64,000 bases of DNA from Aquamicrobium defluvii (GTDB lineage: Bacteria; Pseudomonadota; Alphaproteobacteria; Rhizobiales; Rhizobiaceae). A program made the position numbers and the translations under genes. How positions within the stretch are numbered: position 1 is the stretch's first letter; each line of letters starts with the position of its first letter. Below, piece after piece: positions 16,917-26,064 of the stretch. The notes under the pieces are model-generated. The model saw only the letters and a list, made by a program, of their open reading frames with translations. It made no database searches and had not been told where the DNA came from. The DNA lies in contig NZ_SNZF01000014.1 in NCBI RefSeq assembly GCF_004363725.1, positions 1 through 64,000 of the forward strand. Reading direction: 5' to 3'.

Positions 16917-17852
16917 ATGAAACTTTTCGCGGGCAATTCCAACAAGGTGCTTGCCGAGGCGGTCGCCCGCTATCTCAACATCCCCCTGGGCAAGGCCAGC
17001 GTCCGCCGCTTCGCCGATCAGGAAATCTTCGTCGAGATTCAGGAAAACGTGCGCGGCGAGGATGTCTTCGTCCTCCAGTCCACCTCCTATCCCACCAACG
17101 ATCACCTGATGGAACTGCTCATCATGATCGACGCCTTCATGCGTTCCTCGGCGCGCCGCATTACGGCGGTCATCCCCTATTTCGGCTACGCACGCCAGGA
17201 TCGCCGGGCTTCGGGCCGCACGCCGATCTCGGCCAAGCTGGTCGCCAACATGATCACCCGCGCCGGCGCGTCGCGCGTGCTGACGCTCGACCTGCACGCC
17301 GGCCAGATCCAGGGCTTTTTCGACATCCCCACCGACAATCTGTTTTCGGTTCCGGTGATGGCACGTGACGTGAAGGCCAAGTACAAGCAGCTCAACAACG
17401 TCATGGTGGTGTCTCCGGATACCGGCGGCGTGGTGCGCGCCCGTGCGCTCGCCAAACGCCTCGATGCCCAGCTTGCCATCGTCGACAAGCGCCGCGAGCG
17501 CCCCGGAGAGTCGGAAGTCATGAACGTCATCGGCGACGTGCGCGGCAAGGATTGCCTGCTGATCGACGACATCGTCGATTCCGGCGGCACGCTCTGCAAC
17601 GCTGCCGATGCCCTGCTTGAAAAGGGCGCCACCAGCGTCACCGCCTATATCACCCATGGCGTGCTTTCCGGCGGTGCTGCGGCGCGCATAGCGGGCTCGA
17701 AGTTGCAGGAACTGGTGATCACCGATTCCATCGAACCCACGCAGGCTGCGCTCGACGCGCACAACATCCGCACCATCACCATCGCCGATCTCCTTGGCGA
17801 AGCGATATCGCGCACAGCCTCCGAGCAGTCGGTCTCCAGCCTGTTCGACTGA
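16917..17852 (+). CDS. prs: Ribose-phosphate pyrophosphokinase
   Basis: This 311-residue enzyme makes PRPP from ribose 5-phosphate and ATP, feeding purine, pyrimidine, His, Trp and NAD synthesis. Clear motifs are the ATP loop [10 protein letters not shown] and YARQDRR (about 98-104), and the divalent-metal signature [14 protein letters not shown] (about 128-141). The flexible loop KRRERPG is followed by the PRPP-binding [13 protein letters not shown] (about 218-230). The length is normal for class I PRS. GGGG upstream of the ATG gives a fair ribosome site. It is transcribed alone or with the upstream lipoprotein gene. Confidence 0.96.
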   Translation: MKLFAGNSNKVLAEAVARYLNIPLGKASVRRFADQEIFVEIQENVRGEDVFVLQSTSYPTNDHLMELLIMIDAFMRSSARRITAVIPYFGYARQDRRASGRTPISAKLVANMITRAGASRVLTLDLHAGQIQGFFDIPTDNLFSVPVMARDVKAKYKQLNNVMVVSPDTGGVVRARALAKRLDAQLAIVDKRRERPGESEVMNVIGDVRGKDCLLIDDIVDSGGTLCNAADALLEKGATSVTAYITHGVLSGGAAARIAGSKLQELVITDSIEPTQAALDAHNIRTITIADLLGEAISRTASEQSVSSLFD

Positions 17853-18004
17853 ACTCCCTGTCGGAACTTCCGGGTCGGAAAGCCCACCGATGCCGCTTCC
17901 GACGGAACCCGGCAGCGGCTGGCTGCGATGACCTTGTCCTCCATTTCGCTGTCGGGGGCACTGTCCTCGGCATCTTCATCGAACGAGACGCAACCGCATC
18001 CTCT

Positions 18005-18889
18005 TCAGGGAAGCGGAGAAGTTGACAGCAACCCGCCTTCCGTCTGACGGGGCGGCCGCTCACCTTCGCCTGACCGGCGCAGATAGCTGCGCGGCGATGC
18101 ACCGAGCATGCGCCTGAACATGGTGGTGAAGGCCGGCACGCTGTCATAGCCGAGATCGAGGGCGACGCTGGTGACCGGCTCGCCATCGGCCAGCCTCGGC
18201 AGTGCCGCAAAAAGCAGCGCCTGCTGGCGCCATGTCGAAAGTGAAAGGCCCGTCTCGCGCTGGAAGGTGCGCGTGAACGAACGCCGGCTCATGCCGAGCC
18301 ATGCTGCCCAGTCATCGATCGTCGTATGCGGTGAAGGTTCGGCGAGAAATCGCCGGCAAAGCGAAGCAATGCGCGCATCCGAGGGAAACGGCAGGCCGAG
18401 CGGACGCTCCGGCAGGCGTGGAATTTCGTGAAGTATGAGGTTCAGGACCAGCAATGCACGTTCCGACGGCACGGCCTTGACAGGAAGCTTCACCGCCTCG
18501 ACGATCAGGCTGCGCATGAGATCGCTGACCGCGACGACGTGCAGCCGGGCTGGCAATCCTTCGATCGATTCGGGAACCACATAGACCGAGCGCATGCTGA
18601 CGTCGCCCAGCATCTCCACCGAGTGGATGATGCCCGCGGGTATCCACATGGCGTGGTCGGGCGGCACGATCCACCGCCCGAAACGGGTCTTGATCAGAAC
18701 CACGCCGTGAATCGCATGCAGCAACTGGGCGCGGCTGTGCTCGTGATCGGGCACCCGGTGCCCGTCTGGATAATCGCACGGCAAGGCAAGGATCTGGTCG
18801 CTTGCCTGCTCCAGCCATTTCAGCCGCCGGAAATGCATTTCGAAGAGATCGGCGCCCTGGTCGGCCGAAACCATGTATCTGCCCGCCAT
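18005..18889 (-). CDS. AraC-family transcriptional regulator with cupin domain
   Basis: This 294-residue regulator has an N-terminal AraC-type cupin (DHEHSRAQLLHAIHGV, then WIVPPDHAMWIPAGIIHSV, about 45-100). Two C-terminal helix-turn-helix motifs follow (TIDDWAAWLGMSRRSFTRTF and SVALDLGYDSVPAFTTMFRRMLG). This layout (sometimes NimR-like) is common in regulators of adjacent efflux pumps. It is divergent from the MFS gene at 19004, with about 115 bases between, so it probably controls that gene. The start is uncertain: ATG 18889, ATG 18874 or GTG 18928. Confidence 0.87.
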   Translation of the reverse strand: MAGRYMVSADQGADLFEMHFRRLKWLEQASDQILALPCDYPDGHRVPDHEHSRAQLLHAIHGVVLIKTRFGRWIVPPDHAMWIPAGIIHSVEMLGDVSMRSVYVVPESIEGLPARLHVVAVSDLMRSLIVEAVKLPVKAVPSERALLVLNLILHEIPRLPERPLGLPFPSDARIASLCRRFLAEPSPHTTIDDWAAWLGMSRRSFTRTFQRETGLSLSTWRQQALLFAALPRLADGEPVTSVALDLGYDSVPAFTTMFRRMLGASPRSYLRRSGEGERPPRQTEGGLLSTSPLP

Positions 18890-19003
18890 TGGAATTGGCC
18901 CACTTGCGAAAGTAATGGACCAAACCACGAAAGAAAACGCTTTGCAACCGGACTATAAGCCCGGATTTATCATATGTTGCCCGCATTCAGGGAGCCTGCT
19001 GAA

Positions 19004-20221
19004 GTGACCGATACCGCCATGCCCGCCCAAAGTGCCTCCGCCACCGGCACGGCTTTCACCGTGATTCTGGCGGTCAGCCTTTGCCATGGCATCAACGACA
19101 TCATGCAGTCGCTGCTGTCGGCGATCTATCCGCTGCTGAAGGACAACTATGGTCTCGATTTCTGGCAGATCGGACTGCTGACTTTCACCTTCCAGCTCAC
19201 GGCCTCGCTGTTGCAGCCTGTGGTCGGCATGATCACCGACAGGAAGCCGATGCCGTTCTCGCTCCCTGTAGGCATGACCGCCTCGCTGATCGGCCTGATC
19301 GTGGTGGCATATGCCGGCCACTACTGGATATTGCTCATCGGAGCTTCCCTGATCGGCATCGGCTCATCCATTTTTCACCCCGAAGCCTCCCGCATTGCGC
19401 GTCTCGCCTCGGGCGGACGGCACGGAATGGCGCAATCGCTGTTTCAGGTCGGCGGCAATGCCGGCCAGGCCATCGGCCCGCTTCTGGCAGCCTTCATCGT
19501 CGTTCCATATGGGCAGACGAGCGTTGCCTGGTTTGCGGTCGGTTCGCTGCTCGGCATCGTCGTGCTCTACCAGGTTGGCAACTGGTACAAGCGGTTTCAG
19601 GAGAGGATCGCGACAAGCGCGAAATCCGCTGCGCCCGTTTTGACTCTGCCGCGCAGGCGAGTCGCCTGGGCGCTCGTCGTCCTCACCATTCTGGTGCTGT
19701 CGAAAAACGCCTACATGGCCGGCCTTTCCAGCTACTACACCTTCTATGTCATCGAGAAGTTCGGCGTGTCCGTGCAGATGTCGCAAATCCTGCTTTTCGC
19801 CTTCCTCGGCGCCTGCGCGCTCGGCATTCTGCTGGGCGGTCCCTTCGGCGACCGCTTCGGCCAGAAGGCGATGATCTGGTTCTCCATCGTCGGCGTCATC
19901 CCCTTCACGCTGGCTTTGCCCTATGCGAATTACGAGTGGACGATCGTGCTCACCATCATCATCGGCCTGATCATGTCGTCTGCCTTTTCCAACATCGTCG
20001 TATTCGCGCAGGAGCTTGTACCCGGACGGGTCGGCATGATCGCCGGCATCTTCTTCGGCTTCGCCTTCGGCATGGGCGGCATTGCCGCGGCCCTTCTTGG
20101 CGTGGTCGCGGATGCCAGGGGCATCGAATATGTCTACCGTCTCTGCTCTTACCTGCCCCTGCTCGGGCTTCTGACCGTGTTCCTGCCCAACATGAAGCAG
20201 GCGCGGGCGATGCGGGCCTGA
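19004..20221 (+). CDS. MFS efflux transporter, fosmidomycin-resistance (Fsr) type
   Basis: This 405-residue inner-membrane protein has about 12 helices. The N-terminal SLCHGINDIMQSLLSAIYPLLKDNYGL and the FHPEASRIAR segment are characteristic of the Fsr family of drug/H+ antiporters; E. coli Fsr exports fosmidomycin. The natural substrate here is unknown. The GTG at 19004 follows GGGAG at good spacing and is preferred; ATG 18974 and ATG 19019 are alternatives. It is divergent from the AraC regulator, which likely controls it. A hairpin lies just downstream. Confidence 0.88.
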   Translation: MTDTAMPAQSASATGTAFTVILAVSLCHGINDIMQSLLSAIYPLLKDNYGLDFWQIGLLTFTFQLTASLLQPVVGMITDRKPMPFSLPVGMTASLIGLIVVAYAGHYWILLIGASLIGIGSSIFHPEASRIARLASGGRHGMAQSLFQVGGNAGQAIGPLLAAFIVVPYGQTSVAWFAVGSLLGIVVLYQVGNWYKRFQERIATSAKSAAPVLTLPRRRVAWALVVLTILVLSKNAYMAGLSSYYTFYVIEKFGVSVQMSQILLFAFLGACALGILLGGPFGDRFGQKAMIWFSIVGVIPFTLALPYANYEWTIVLTIIIGLIMSSAFSNIVVFAQELVPGRVGMIAGIFFGFAFGMGGIAAALLGVVADARGIEYVYRLCSYLPLLGLLTVFLPNMKQARAMRA

Positions 20222-20233
20222 AACCGGCAAGCG

Positions 20234-20260
20234 AGGCCGCGGCGTTTTCGCCCGCGGCCT
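20234..20260 (+). terminator. Hairpin after the Fsr-like gene
   Basis: AGGCCGCGG (20234-20242) and CCGCGGCCT (20252-20260) pair perfectly. The intervening 9 bases include TTTT. Only TTG follows, so it is a terminator-like hairpin without a good T run. Confidence 0.45.
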
Positions 20261-20454
20261 TGCACAAGAATGTCGCTTCCGTTATAGAGCCGCCAGCCGC
20301 GTAGACACCCTTGGAGGCAACGCGGTCGAAGCCCGTCTTCCCGTACCGTCGCCACCTGCACCGCAGGCGTGCCGCATTTCGGGAATGGTGTCTTCCACGT
20401 TTGCGCCCGGAACATTTCGCCGCAGACGCTCCGCACACTATGAAAGGAAATGCC

Positions 20455-21072
20455 ATGAGCACCAGCTACGAGCTCAAGGCCGAAACGCGCGATAGGGTCG
20501 GTAAGGGGTCCGCCCGTGCCATTCGCCGTGAAGGCAAGATTCCCGCAGTCATCTACGGCGACAAGCAGCCTCCCCTGGCCATTGTCGTGTCCTACAAGGA
20601 CATCTTCTACAAGATCCACGGCGGCAGCTTCATGACCACCGTTGCCACCATCGACGTGGACGGCAAGAAAATCCGCGTTCTGCCGAAGGACTACCAGCTC
20701 GACGCCGTTCGCGACTTCCCGCTGCATGTCGACTTCCTGCGCGTCAGCGCCAAGACCGAGGTGACCGTCAACATTCCGGTGCACTTCATCAACGAAGAGA
20801 AGTCGCCGGGCCTCAAGCGCGGTGGCGTGCTCAACGTCGTCCGTCACGAAGTCGAATTCGTTTGCCCGGCCGACAAGATTCCGGATTCGATCATTGTCGA
20901 TCTGGACGGCACCGAGATCGGCGATGTGATCCACATCTCCAGGATCCCGGTTCCGGAAGGCATCACGCCGGTCATCGCCGACCGCGACTTCACCGTGGCG
21001 ACCATTGCCGGTTCCGCCGCTGCCAAGTCCGACGCCGATGGCGACGAGGCTGCTGCCGGCGAAGAGAAGTAG
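20455..21072 (+). CDS. rplY: 50S ribosomal protein L25/general stress protein Ctc
   Basis: This 205-residue protein is the long CTC form of L25. The N-terminal 5S rRNA-binding L25 domain (about 1-95) contains [22 protein letters not shown]-terminal beta domain contains [31 protein letters not shown] and VPEGITPVI, followed by an acidic Ala/Asp/Glu-rich tail. GAAAGGAAAT precedes the ATG at 20455. It is followed by pth 23 bases later, a gene pairing common in bacteria. Confidence 0.95.
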   Translation: MSTSYELKAETRDRVGKGSARAIRREGKIPAVIYGDKQPPLAIVVSYKDIFYKIHGGSFMTTVATIDVDGKKIRVLPKDYQLDAVRDFPLHVDFLRVSAKTEVTVNIPVHFINEEKSPGLKRGGVLNVVRHEVEFVCPADKIPDSIIVDLDGTEIGDVIHISRIPVPEGITPVIADRDFTVATIAGSAAAKSDADGDEAAAGEEK

Positions 21073-21095
21073 ATCTCAACGCCCGGAGGCTGACG

Positions 21096-21821
21096 ATGCT
21101 GCTCTTTGTGGGCCTCGGCAATCCGGGCGCGAAATACGCGAACAACCGGCACAATATCGGCTTCATGGCGGCGGACGCGATTGCCCGCCGCCATTCCTTT
21201 TCGCCCTGGACGCGCAAGTTCCAGGCCGAGATCGCGGAAGGAAAGCTCGAAGGCGAGAAGGTTCTGCTGGTGAAGCCGCAGACCTTCATGAATCTCTCCG
21301 GCCAGTCGGTCGGCGAAGCGATCCGCTTCTACAAGCTCGATCCATCCGCGGTCACCGTTTTCTATGACGAAATCGACCTCGAACCCGGCAAGGTGCGGGT
21401 GAAGACGGGCGGCGGTGCAGGCGGACACAACGGCATCCGCTCGCTCGACCAGCACATCGGCAGGAACTACCGCCGTGTGCGCATCGGTGTCGGCCATCCC
21501 GGCGTCAGGGAGATGGTGCATGGCCATGTGCTTGGAGACTTCTCCAAAAGCGAGCGTGAATGGCTGGACGTGCTGATCGATGCAATCGGTGACAATGCCG
21601 GCCTGATCGCCAAAGGTGACGACAACTCGTTCATGAACCGGATCACGCTTGCGCTGCGCGACAGGCTCCAGCCGACCGGCGAGCATGATACACCTCCGCC
21701 GAAGACCGCTGCTCCCAAGGCACAAAGCCACATAAGGCAGGCCCGTCAGCAGACATCGAACGTCAAGATCCCGGAAGACGGGCCGATGGCCGCCATGCTC
21801 AGGAAGTTGCTCGGCAAGTAA
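21096..21821 (+). CDS. pth: Peptidyl-tRNA hydrolase
   Basis: This 241-residue enzyme releases peptides from stalled peptidyl-tRNA. Signatures are [20 protein letters not shown] with the catalytic His at about 20, [23 protein letters not shown] with the conserved Asp, and [13 protein letters not shown]. After the core (about 190 residues) there is a 50-residue low-complexity extension typical of alphaproteobacterial Pth. CGGAGG lies 5 bases before the ATG. It forms an operon with rplY and probably ychF. Confidence 0.96.
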   Translation: MLLFVGLGNPGAKYANNRHNIGFMAADAIARRHSFSPWTRKFQAEIAEGKLEGEKVLLVKPQTFMNLSGQSVGEAIRFYKLDPSAVTVFYDEIDLEPGKVRVKTGGGAGGHNGIRSLDQHIGRNYRRVRIGVGHPGVREMVHGHVLGDFSKSEREWLDVLIDAIGDNAGLIAKGDDNSFMNRITLALRDRLQPTGEHDTPPPKTAAPKAQSHIRQARQQTSNVKIPEDGPMAAMLRKLLGK

Positions 21822-21902
21822 CAGCTTGCGCAGCCTTGACGAGCGGCCGCCGTATCGACCATAGCCGGGAATACTTCCCCAGCAGGACAGGATCAGTAAA
21901 TC

Positions 21903-23006
21903 ATGGGTTTCAAATGCGGCATCGTCGGCCTGCCCAATGTCGGCAAGTCGACGCTCTTCAACGCGCTGACGAAGACCGCTGCCGCTCAGGCAGCCAACTA
22001 TCCGTTCTGCACGATCGAACCCAATACCGGCGAGGTGGCGGTTCCCGACCCCCGCCTGAAGAAGATCGCGGCGGCGGCGGGATCGAAGGAAATCATCCCG
22101 ACCCGCATCTCTTTCGTCGATATCGCCGGTCTGGTGCGCGGTGCCTCCAAAGGCGAAGGGCTGGGCAATCAGTTCCTCGCCAATATCCGCGAGGTCGACG
22201 CCATCGTGCATGTGCTGCGTTGCTTCGAGGATGACGACATCACCCATGTCGAGGGCCGCATCGACCCGGTTGCCGATGCAGAGACGGTCGAGACCGAGCT
22301 GATGCTGGCCGACCTGGAAAGCCTCGAACGGCGTATCGCGCAGACCCGCAAACGCGCCACCGGCAAGGACAAGGAATCCATCACCGTCCTGCCGATGATG
22401 GAGCAGGCGCTGGAGCTGCTGAAGGACGGCAAGCCCACCCGCGTGCTGCTCGACGGCATTGCGGCCGAGGACCTGCGCATCCTCAGGGGCCTCAATCTGC
22501 TCACCTCGCACCCCGTCCTCTATGTCTGCAACGTCGCAGAAGGCGATGCAGCCGACGGCAACGAACACACCAGAGCCGTGGAAAAGATGGCTGAGGCGCA
22601 AGGCGCCCGCGTGGTGATCATTTCCGCCGCGATCGAAGCCGAGGTGGCCCAGCTTCCCGATGAGGAGGCGCAGGAATTCCTGTCATCCATGGGTCTTGAG
22701 GAACCGGGCCTCGACCGCCTGATCCGGGCCGGCTACGAGCTTCTGCACCTCATCACCTATTTCACCGCCGGCCCGAAGGAAACGCGCGCCTGGACCATCG
22801 AGCGTGGCACAAGGGCCCCGCAGGCCGCCGGCGTCATCCACACCGATTTCGAGCGCGGCTTCATCCGCGCCCAGACCATCGCCTATGACGACTTCGTGAC
22901 GCTCGGCGGCGAGGTCGCTGCCAAGGAAGCAGGCAAAGCCCGCGACGAAGGCAAGGAATATGTCGTTCAGGATGGCGACGTGATGATGTTCAAGTTCAAC
23001 ACCTGA
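21903..23006 (+). CDS. ychF: Redox-responsive ATPase YchF (Obg family)
   Basis: This 367-residue P-loop protein has G1 [15 protein letters not shown] (about 8-22). G3 lies in [22 protein letters not shown], and the G4 position reads NVAE instead of NKxD, which explains the ATP rather than GTP preference of this family. A helical domain and a C-terminal TGS domain ([22 protein letters not shown], ending [11 protein letters not shown]) follow. The protein interacts with ribosomes and affects the oxidative stress response. It comes 81 bases after pth and converges on the DMT exporter gene. Confidence 0.95.
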   Translation: MGFKCGIVGLPNVGKSTLFNALTKTAAAQAANYPFCTIEPNTGEVAVPDPRLKKIAAAAGSKEIIPTRISFVDIAGLVRGASKGEGLGNQFLANIREVDAIVHVLRCFEDDDITHVEGRIDPVADAETVETELMLADLESLERRIAQTRKRATGKDKESITVLPMMEQALELLKDGKPTRVLLDGIAAEDLRILRGLNLLTSHPVLYVCNVAEGDAADGNEHTRAVEKMAEAQGARVVIISAAIEAEVAQLPDEEAQEFLSSMGLEEPGLDRLIRAGYELLHLITYFTAGPKETRAWTIERGTRAPQAAGVIHTDFERGFIRAQTIAYDDFVTLGGEVAAKEAGKARDEGKEYVVQDGDVMMFKFNT

Positions 23007-23025
23007 CCGGGCCCGCCGGCACCGC

Positions 23026-24003
23026 TTACTTTGTCTTGCCGTTCTTGCGGGCACCCGCCTGCGGTCTTGCCAGCCAGATGCCGAAGAGGATGGCAAGGCC
23101 GCCCAGCCCCTGGAGTGGCGTGATGGCTTCCCCAAGAATGAGCCATGCGAGCGCCGAGGCCACCAGCGCCTCCATGAAGATCACCAGTGATGAGAACATC
23201 GAAGGCAGCGTTCCGAGGGCATAGGAAAGCAGCCCCTGGCCTCCCACATGGCTGATCGCCGCGAGACACACCAGAACCAGCCAGCCTGTGGCATCCGACG
23301 GAAACATCTGCTGGCCATAGAATATCCAGGCGCCCGCTGCCGCCAGGGCGAGCAGGGCCGCGGTGATCACGCTCATATGGAAAGTGATCCATGCGGCGCC
23401 CTCCGTTTCCCTCGCCCTCTCCACCGTAAGGAAGTAGATGCCGAAGAACAGGCCCGTGAGCGCGCCGTAGAAATCACCGAGCAGATGGTCGGGTGACAAT
23501 TCGAAAGATCGCCAGACCAGCGCCCCGCCGCCGGCAAGACAGAAGACAAGGCCCACGGCCGTCGCCGAGGTGACGCGGCGGCCGAGGACGATCCATCCAA
23601 GCAGACCGACCCAGATCGGTGCGGTGGTGGCGAAGAAGGTGGAGTTGGCAATGGTTGTGTTAAGAATGGCCAGATGCCAGAAAAACAGGTCGCCCGCGAA
23701 CGCGAGGCCGGTCGCGATCACTGCCGGCGAGAACCGCTTTTTCGGCACAGCCGATTTGCCGTGCCGCTGTTCGATCCGCATCCACGCAAAAAGAAACGGC
23801 AACGCCAGGAACACGCGGTAGAAAGCGCTTGCAAAGGGACCGACATCGGAAAGCCGCACCAGAATCGGTGATATCGCCATTGCGAGAGCGCCGGCGACGA
23901 GGGCAATGAGCGCCGGCCACATTGTACCGGCCGCCGCAGGTGAATTATCGGCCGAAACTGACATCGCTGTATCGATCCTTGCTGGAAGCAGCAGACCTGC
24001 CAT
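23026..24003 (-). CDS. EamA/DMT-superfamily transporter
   Basis: This 325-residue membrane protein has about ten helices in two EamA repeats (about 30-160 and 175-310). Motifs include PFASAFYRVFLALP in repeat 1, and FSSLVIFMEALVASALAWLILGE and GGLAILFGIWLA in repeat 2. Proteins of this type export amino acids or other metabolites; the substrate is not readable. The ATG at 24003 has AAAGGAA upstream and gives a family-like N-terminus, so a long upstream extension of the frame is not used. It is divergent from the MaoC pair with 281 bases between. Confidence 0.87.
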   Translation of the reverse strand: MAGLLLPARIDTAMSVSADNSPAAAGTMWPALIALVAGALAMAISPILVRLSDVGPFASAFYRVFLALPFLFAWMRIEQRHGKSAVPKKRFSPAVIATGLAFAGDLFFWHLAILNTTIANSTFFATTAPIWVGLLGWIVLGRRVTSATAVGLVFCLAGGGALVWRSFELSPDHLLGDFYGALTGLFFGIYFLTVERARETEGAAWITFHMSVITAALLALAAAGAWIFYGQQMFPSDATGWLVLVCLAAISHVGGQGLLSYALGTLPSMFSSLVIFMEALVASALAWLILGEAITPLQGLGGLAILFGIWLARPQAGARKNGKTK

Positions 24004-24284
24004 GGCAGTTCCTTTAGTGAGCCGATCGGCCAAACACAATGCGGCCTTTGGCGATATCCGCGAAATCGAGGCTTGCCCCATCCGGTTCGGTGCAATTGGA
24101 CCTGTGGCGGTCACCATTCGCATCCGGCACCCGATCGCAAAAACCTCTTGCCCAGAGGAATTTCGAGTTTCCATCTGCATTGGACACCAGATAGCCTGCA
24201 CTCCGATAACGCCGTTGAAACCGGCTTGCGAAAAGCATCGGCAGCATTCATGGTGATCGTACAAGATTGAACGGGATTCCATGA

Positions 24285-24746
24285 ATGGCTGGGAAGAAGT
24301 GGGCCTATGAGGATTTCGAAGTCGATGCATTGCTCGATCTCGGCTCGAAACTGGTGACGGCCGAAGAAATCATCGAGTTCGCATCGGAATTCGACCCCCA
24401 ACCCATGCATCTCGACGAGGAAGCCGGCAAGGCGAGCGTTCTCGGCGGGCTGGCGGCCTCCGGCTGGCACACATGCTGCATCTTCATGCGCCTGATGTGC
24501 GATGCCTTCCTGCTCGACTCCACATCACAGGGCTCGCCAGGTATCGATCAGGTCAAATGGAAGAAGCCGGTGCTTGCCGGCGACACCTTGACCGCCCGTT
24601 CCAGAATACTGGGCAAGCGGCTTTCGTCCTCCCGTCCCGGCCTCGGATTTGTCACCATGCGTGCGGAGATGGTCAACCAGCGCGGTGAAAGCGTGTTCGA
24701 GTTGCAGAACACAGGCATGTTTCTGAGCCGGGAGGCCGCCCGATGA
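24285..24746 (+). CDS. MaoC-like hydratase (hotdog fold), first of a pair
   Basis: This 153-residue protein has the R-hydratase core ITAEEIIEFASEFDPQPMHLDEEA-like segment, with the catalytic Asp/His pair in FDPQPMHLD (about 36-44). SVLGGLAASGWHT and VKWKKPVLAGDTL follow. MaoC/R-hydratases act on enoyl-CoA or related thioesters; the substrate here is unknown. It overlaps the second MaoC gene by 4 bases (ATGA), which implies coupled translation, and the two may form a hetero-oligomer. Confidence 0.87.
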   Translation: MAGKKWAYEDFEVDALLDLGSKLVTAEEIIEFASEFDPQPMHLDEEAGKASVLGGLAASGWHTCCIFMRLMCDAFLLDSTSQGSPGIDQVKWKKPVLAGDTLTARSRILGKRLSSSRPGLGFVTMRAEMVNQRGESVFELQNTGMFLSREAAR

Positions 24747-25222
24747 GCCTGAATGAATTCTTCAGCATCGGTGTGAGCCGGACACTGGGCGCTCACACGT
24801 TTCAGGCGCAGGAGATCAAGGCGTTTGCGGCAAAGTTCGATCCGCAACCCTTCCACATGGACGAAGAGGCCGCGCGCAACAGCGTGCTGGGCGGACTGTG
24901 TGCCTCGGGCTGGCATACCGCATCCATGTGGATGCGTTTCAACGCCCTCGATCGGGAGGCCGCTGTCGCGAACTGGAAAGGTGAGGGACCTGCGCCGGAA
25001 TTTGGCCCCTCGCCCGGCTTGCGCGATCTGAAATGGCTCAGACCCGTCTATGCCGGACAGACCATCACCTTTTCCCGCACCGATCTGGGGCACCGGCCGC
25101 TCGCGTCGCGGCCGGGCTGGATACTGCTCGACGTGCGGGGCGAAGCTTTCGACGACAAGGGCGGCAAGGTGCTGGAGTTCGAAAACGCCCTCCTTGTGAA
25201 GGTCGGAAACGAGCCTGCATGA
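24743..25222 (+). CDS. MaoC-like hydratase (hotdog fold), second of a pair
   Basis: This 159-residue paralogue of the preceding gene product has the catalytic segment FDPQPFHMDEEAARNSVLGGLCASGWHT (about 31-58) and the C-terminal LKWLRPVYAGQTI. Its ATG lies inside the stop region of the upstream gene. Both copies keep the Asp/His motif, so neither looks inactive. The 200 bases downstream are filled by repeats rather than genes. Confidence 0.87.
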   Translation: MSLNEFFSIGVSRTLGAHTFQAQEIKAFAAKFDPQPFHMDEEAARNSVLGGLCASGWHTASMWMRFNALDREAAVANWKGEGPAPEFGPSPGLRDLKWLRPVYAGQTITFSRTDLGHRPLASRPGWILLDVRGEAFDDKGGKVLEFENALLVKVGNEPA

Positions 25223-25235
25223 GGCAAAGCGCAGC

Positions 25236-25297
25236 TAGAGCATTTTGCAGCCAAATGGAAACATTTGGCGTCGCATAAATGCAGTATAAACAAACAG
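25236..25297 (+). repeat. Dispersed palindromic repeat, copy 2
   Basis: The core TAGAGCATTTTGCAG (25236-25250) is identical to copy 1 at 94-108. The hairpin arms are CCAAATG (25251-25257) and CATTTGG (25262-25268) around GAAA. A tail follows that matches copy 1 (CGTCGCATAAATGCAGTATA, then AACAAAC). The arms differ from copy 1 on both sides while pairing is kept. Confidence 0.75.
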
Positions 25298-25341
25298 TTA
25301 GATCATTTCATCGATTCCGTGAAACGATGAAATGATCTAAC
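25297..25341. repeat. Perfect 17-bp inverted repeat
   Basis: GTTAGATCATTTCATCG (25297-25313) and CGATGAAATGATCTAAC (25325-25341) are exactly complementary around an 11-base spacer, ATTCCGTGAAA. It directly abuts the preceding repeat. There is no T run, so a repeat unit is more likely than a terminator, though it could still stop convergent transcripts between the MaoC pair and apt. Confidence 0.75.
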
Positions 25342-25418
25342 GGCAGTGCTTCAGCCCCGGGCATGCAAGCACCGAACCCATGCTTCTGCAGCGCTGAACC
25401 CGACCGCCGATTGTGGTG

Positions 25419-25964
25419 TTACTCGCCTTCGAACGCAATGAGCGTGCGGACAGGCACGCCCAGCGCCTCCAGCTTGCTGCGGCCGCCAAGGTCCGGCAAA
25501 TCGATGACGAAGCAGGCAGCCACTATATCCGCGCCGATCTGGCCGAGCAGCTTCACCGCGGCTTCGGCCGTTCCGCCTGTGGCAATCAGATCATCGATCA
25601 GGATCACCTTCTCGCCGGGTTTGACACCATCACGGTGCATCTCCATCTCGTCGAGCCCGTATTCGAGACTGTACGCGACCCGTACGATGTCATGCGGCAG
25701 CTTGCCTTTCTTGCGGATCGGCACGAAGCCGGCGCAGAGCCGGTGTGCGACCGCCCCTCCAAGAATGAAGCCACGCGCCTCTATCCCTGCGATCTTGTCG
25801 ATGCCGGTGCCGATGAACGGCTGTGCCAGCCCCTCCACGGCTGTAGCGAAGGCATTGGCGTTGCCCAGAAGCGTGGTTATGTCGCGAAACTGGACACCCG
25901 GCTTCGGATAGTCCGGAATGGTGCGGATTGCGGAGATAAGTTTTTCGGCGGTCGAAGACGTCAT
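25419..25964 (-). CDS. apt: Adenine phosphoribosyltransferase
   Basis: This 181-residue purine salvage enzyme converts adenine and PRPP to AMP. Features are [19 protein letters not shown] (about 16-34), [21 protein letters not shown] and the PRPP-binding [21 protein letters not shown] (about 121-141). The ATG at 25964 gives a family-like start; the extension to 26009 is rejected. It follows petABC on the same strand, but a strong hairpin at 26011-26040 separates them, so apt is probably transcribed separately. Confidence 0.94.
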   Translation of the reverse strand: MTSSTAEKLISAIRTIPDYPKPGVQFRDITTLLGNANAFATAVEGLAQPFIGTGIDKIAGIEARGFILGGAVAHRLCAGFVPIRKKGKLPHDIVRVAYSLEYGLDEMEMHRDGVKPGEKVILIDDLIATGGTAEAAVKLLGQIGADIVAACFVIDLPDLGGRSKLEALGVPVRTLIAFEGE

Positions 25965-26010
25965 GAACAGATTCCGGTTTCGCGCTGATGTTGCGGGGGT
26001 TGGGAGCAAA

Positions 26011-26046
26011 AGGAAAGGGCGCCAAGCAGCGCCCTTTCCTTTTTTT
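26011..26046. terminator. Bidirectional-type terminator between petC and apt
   Basis: AGGAAAGGGCGC (26011-26022) and GCGCCCTTTCCT (26029-26040) form a 12-bp stem with a 6-base loop. It is flanked by T on the plus side and by AAAA (25-26 kb side), which reads as TTTT on the minus strand. It should end the petABC transcript, which reads leftward. Confidence 0.85.
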
Positions 26047-26064
26047 GATCACCGAACGAACGGC

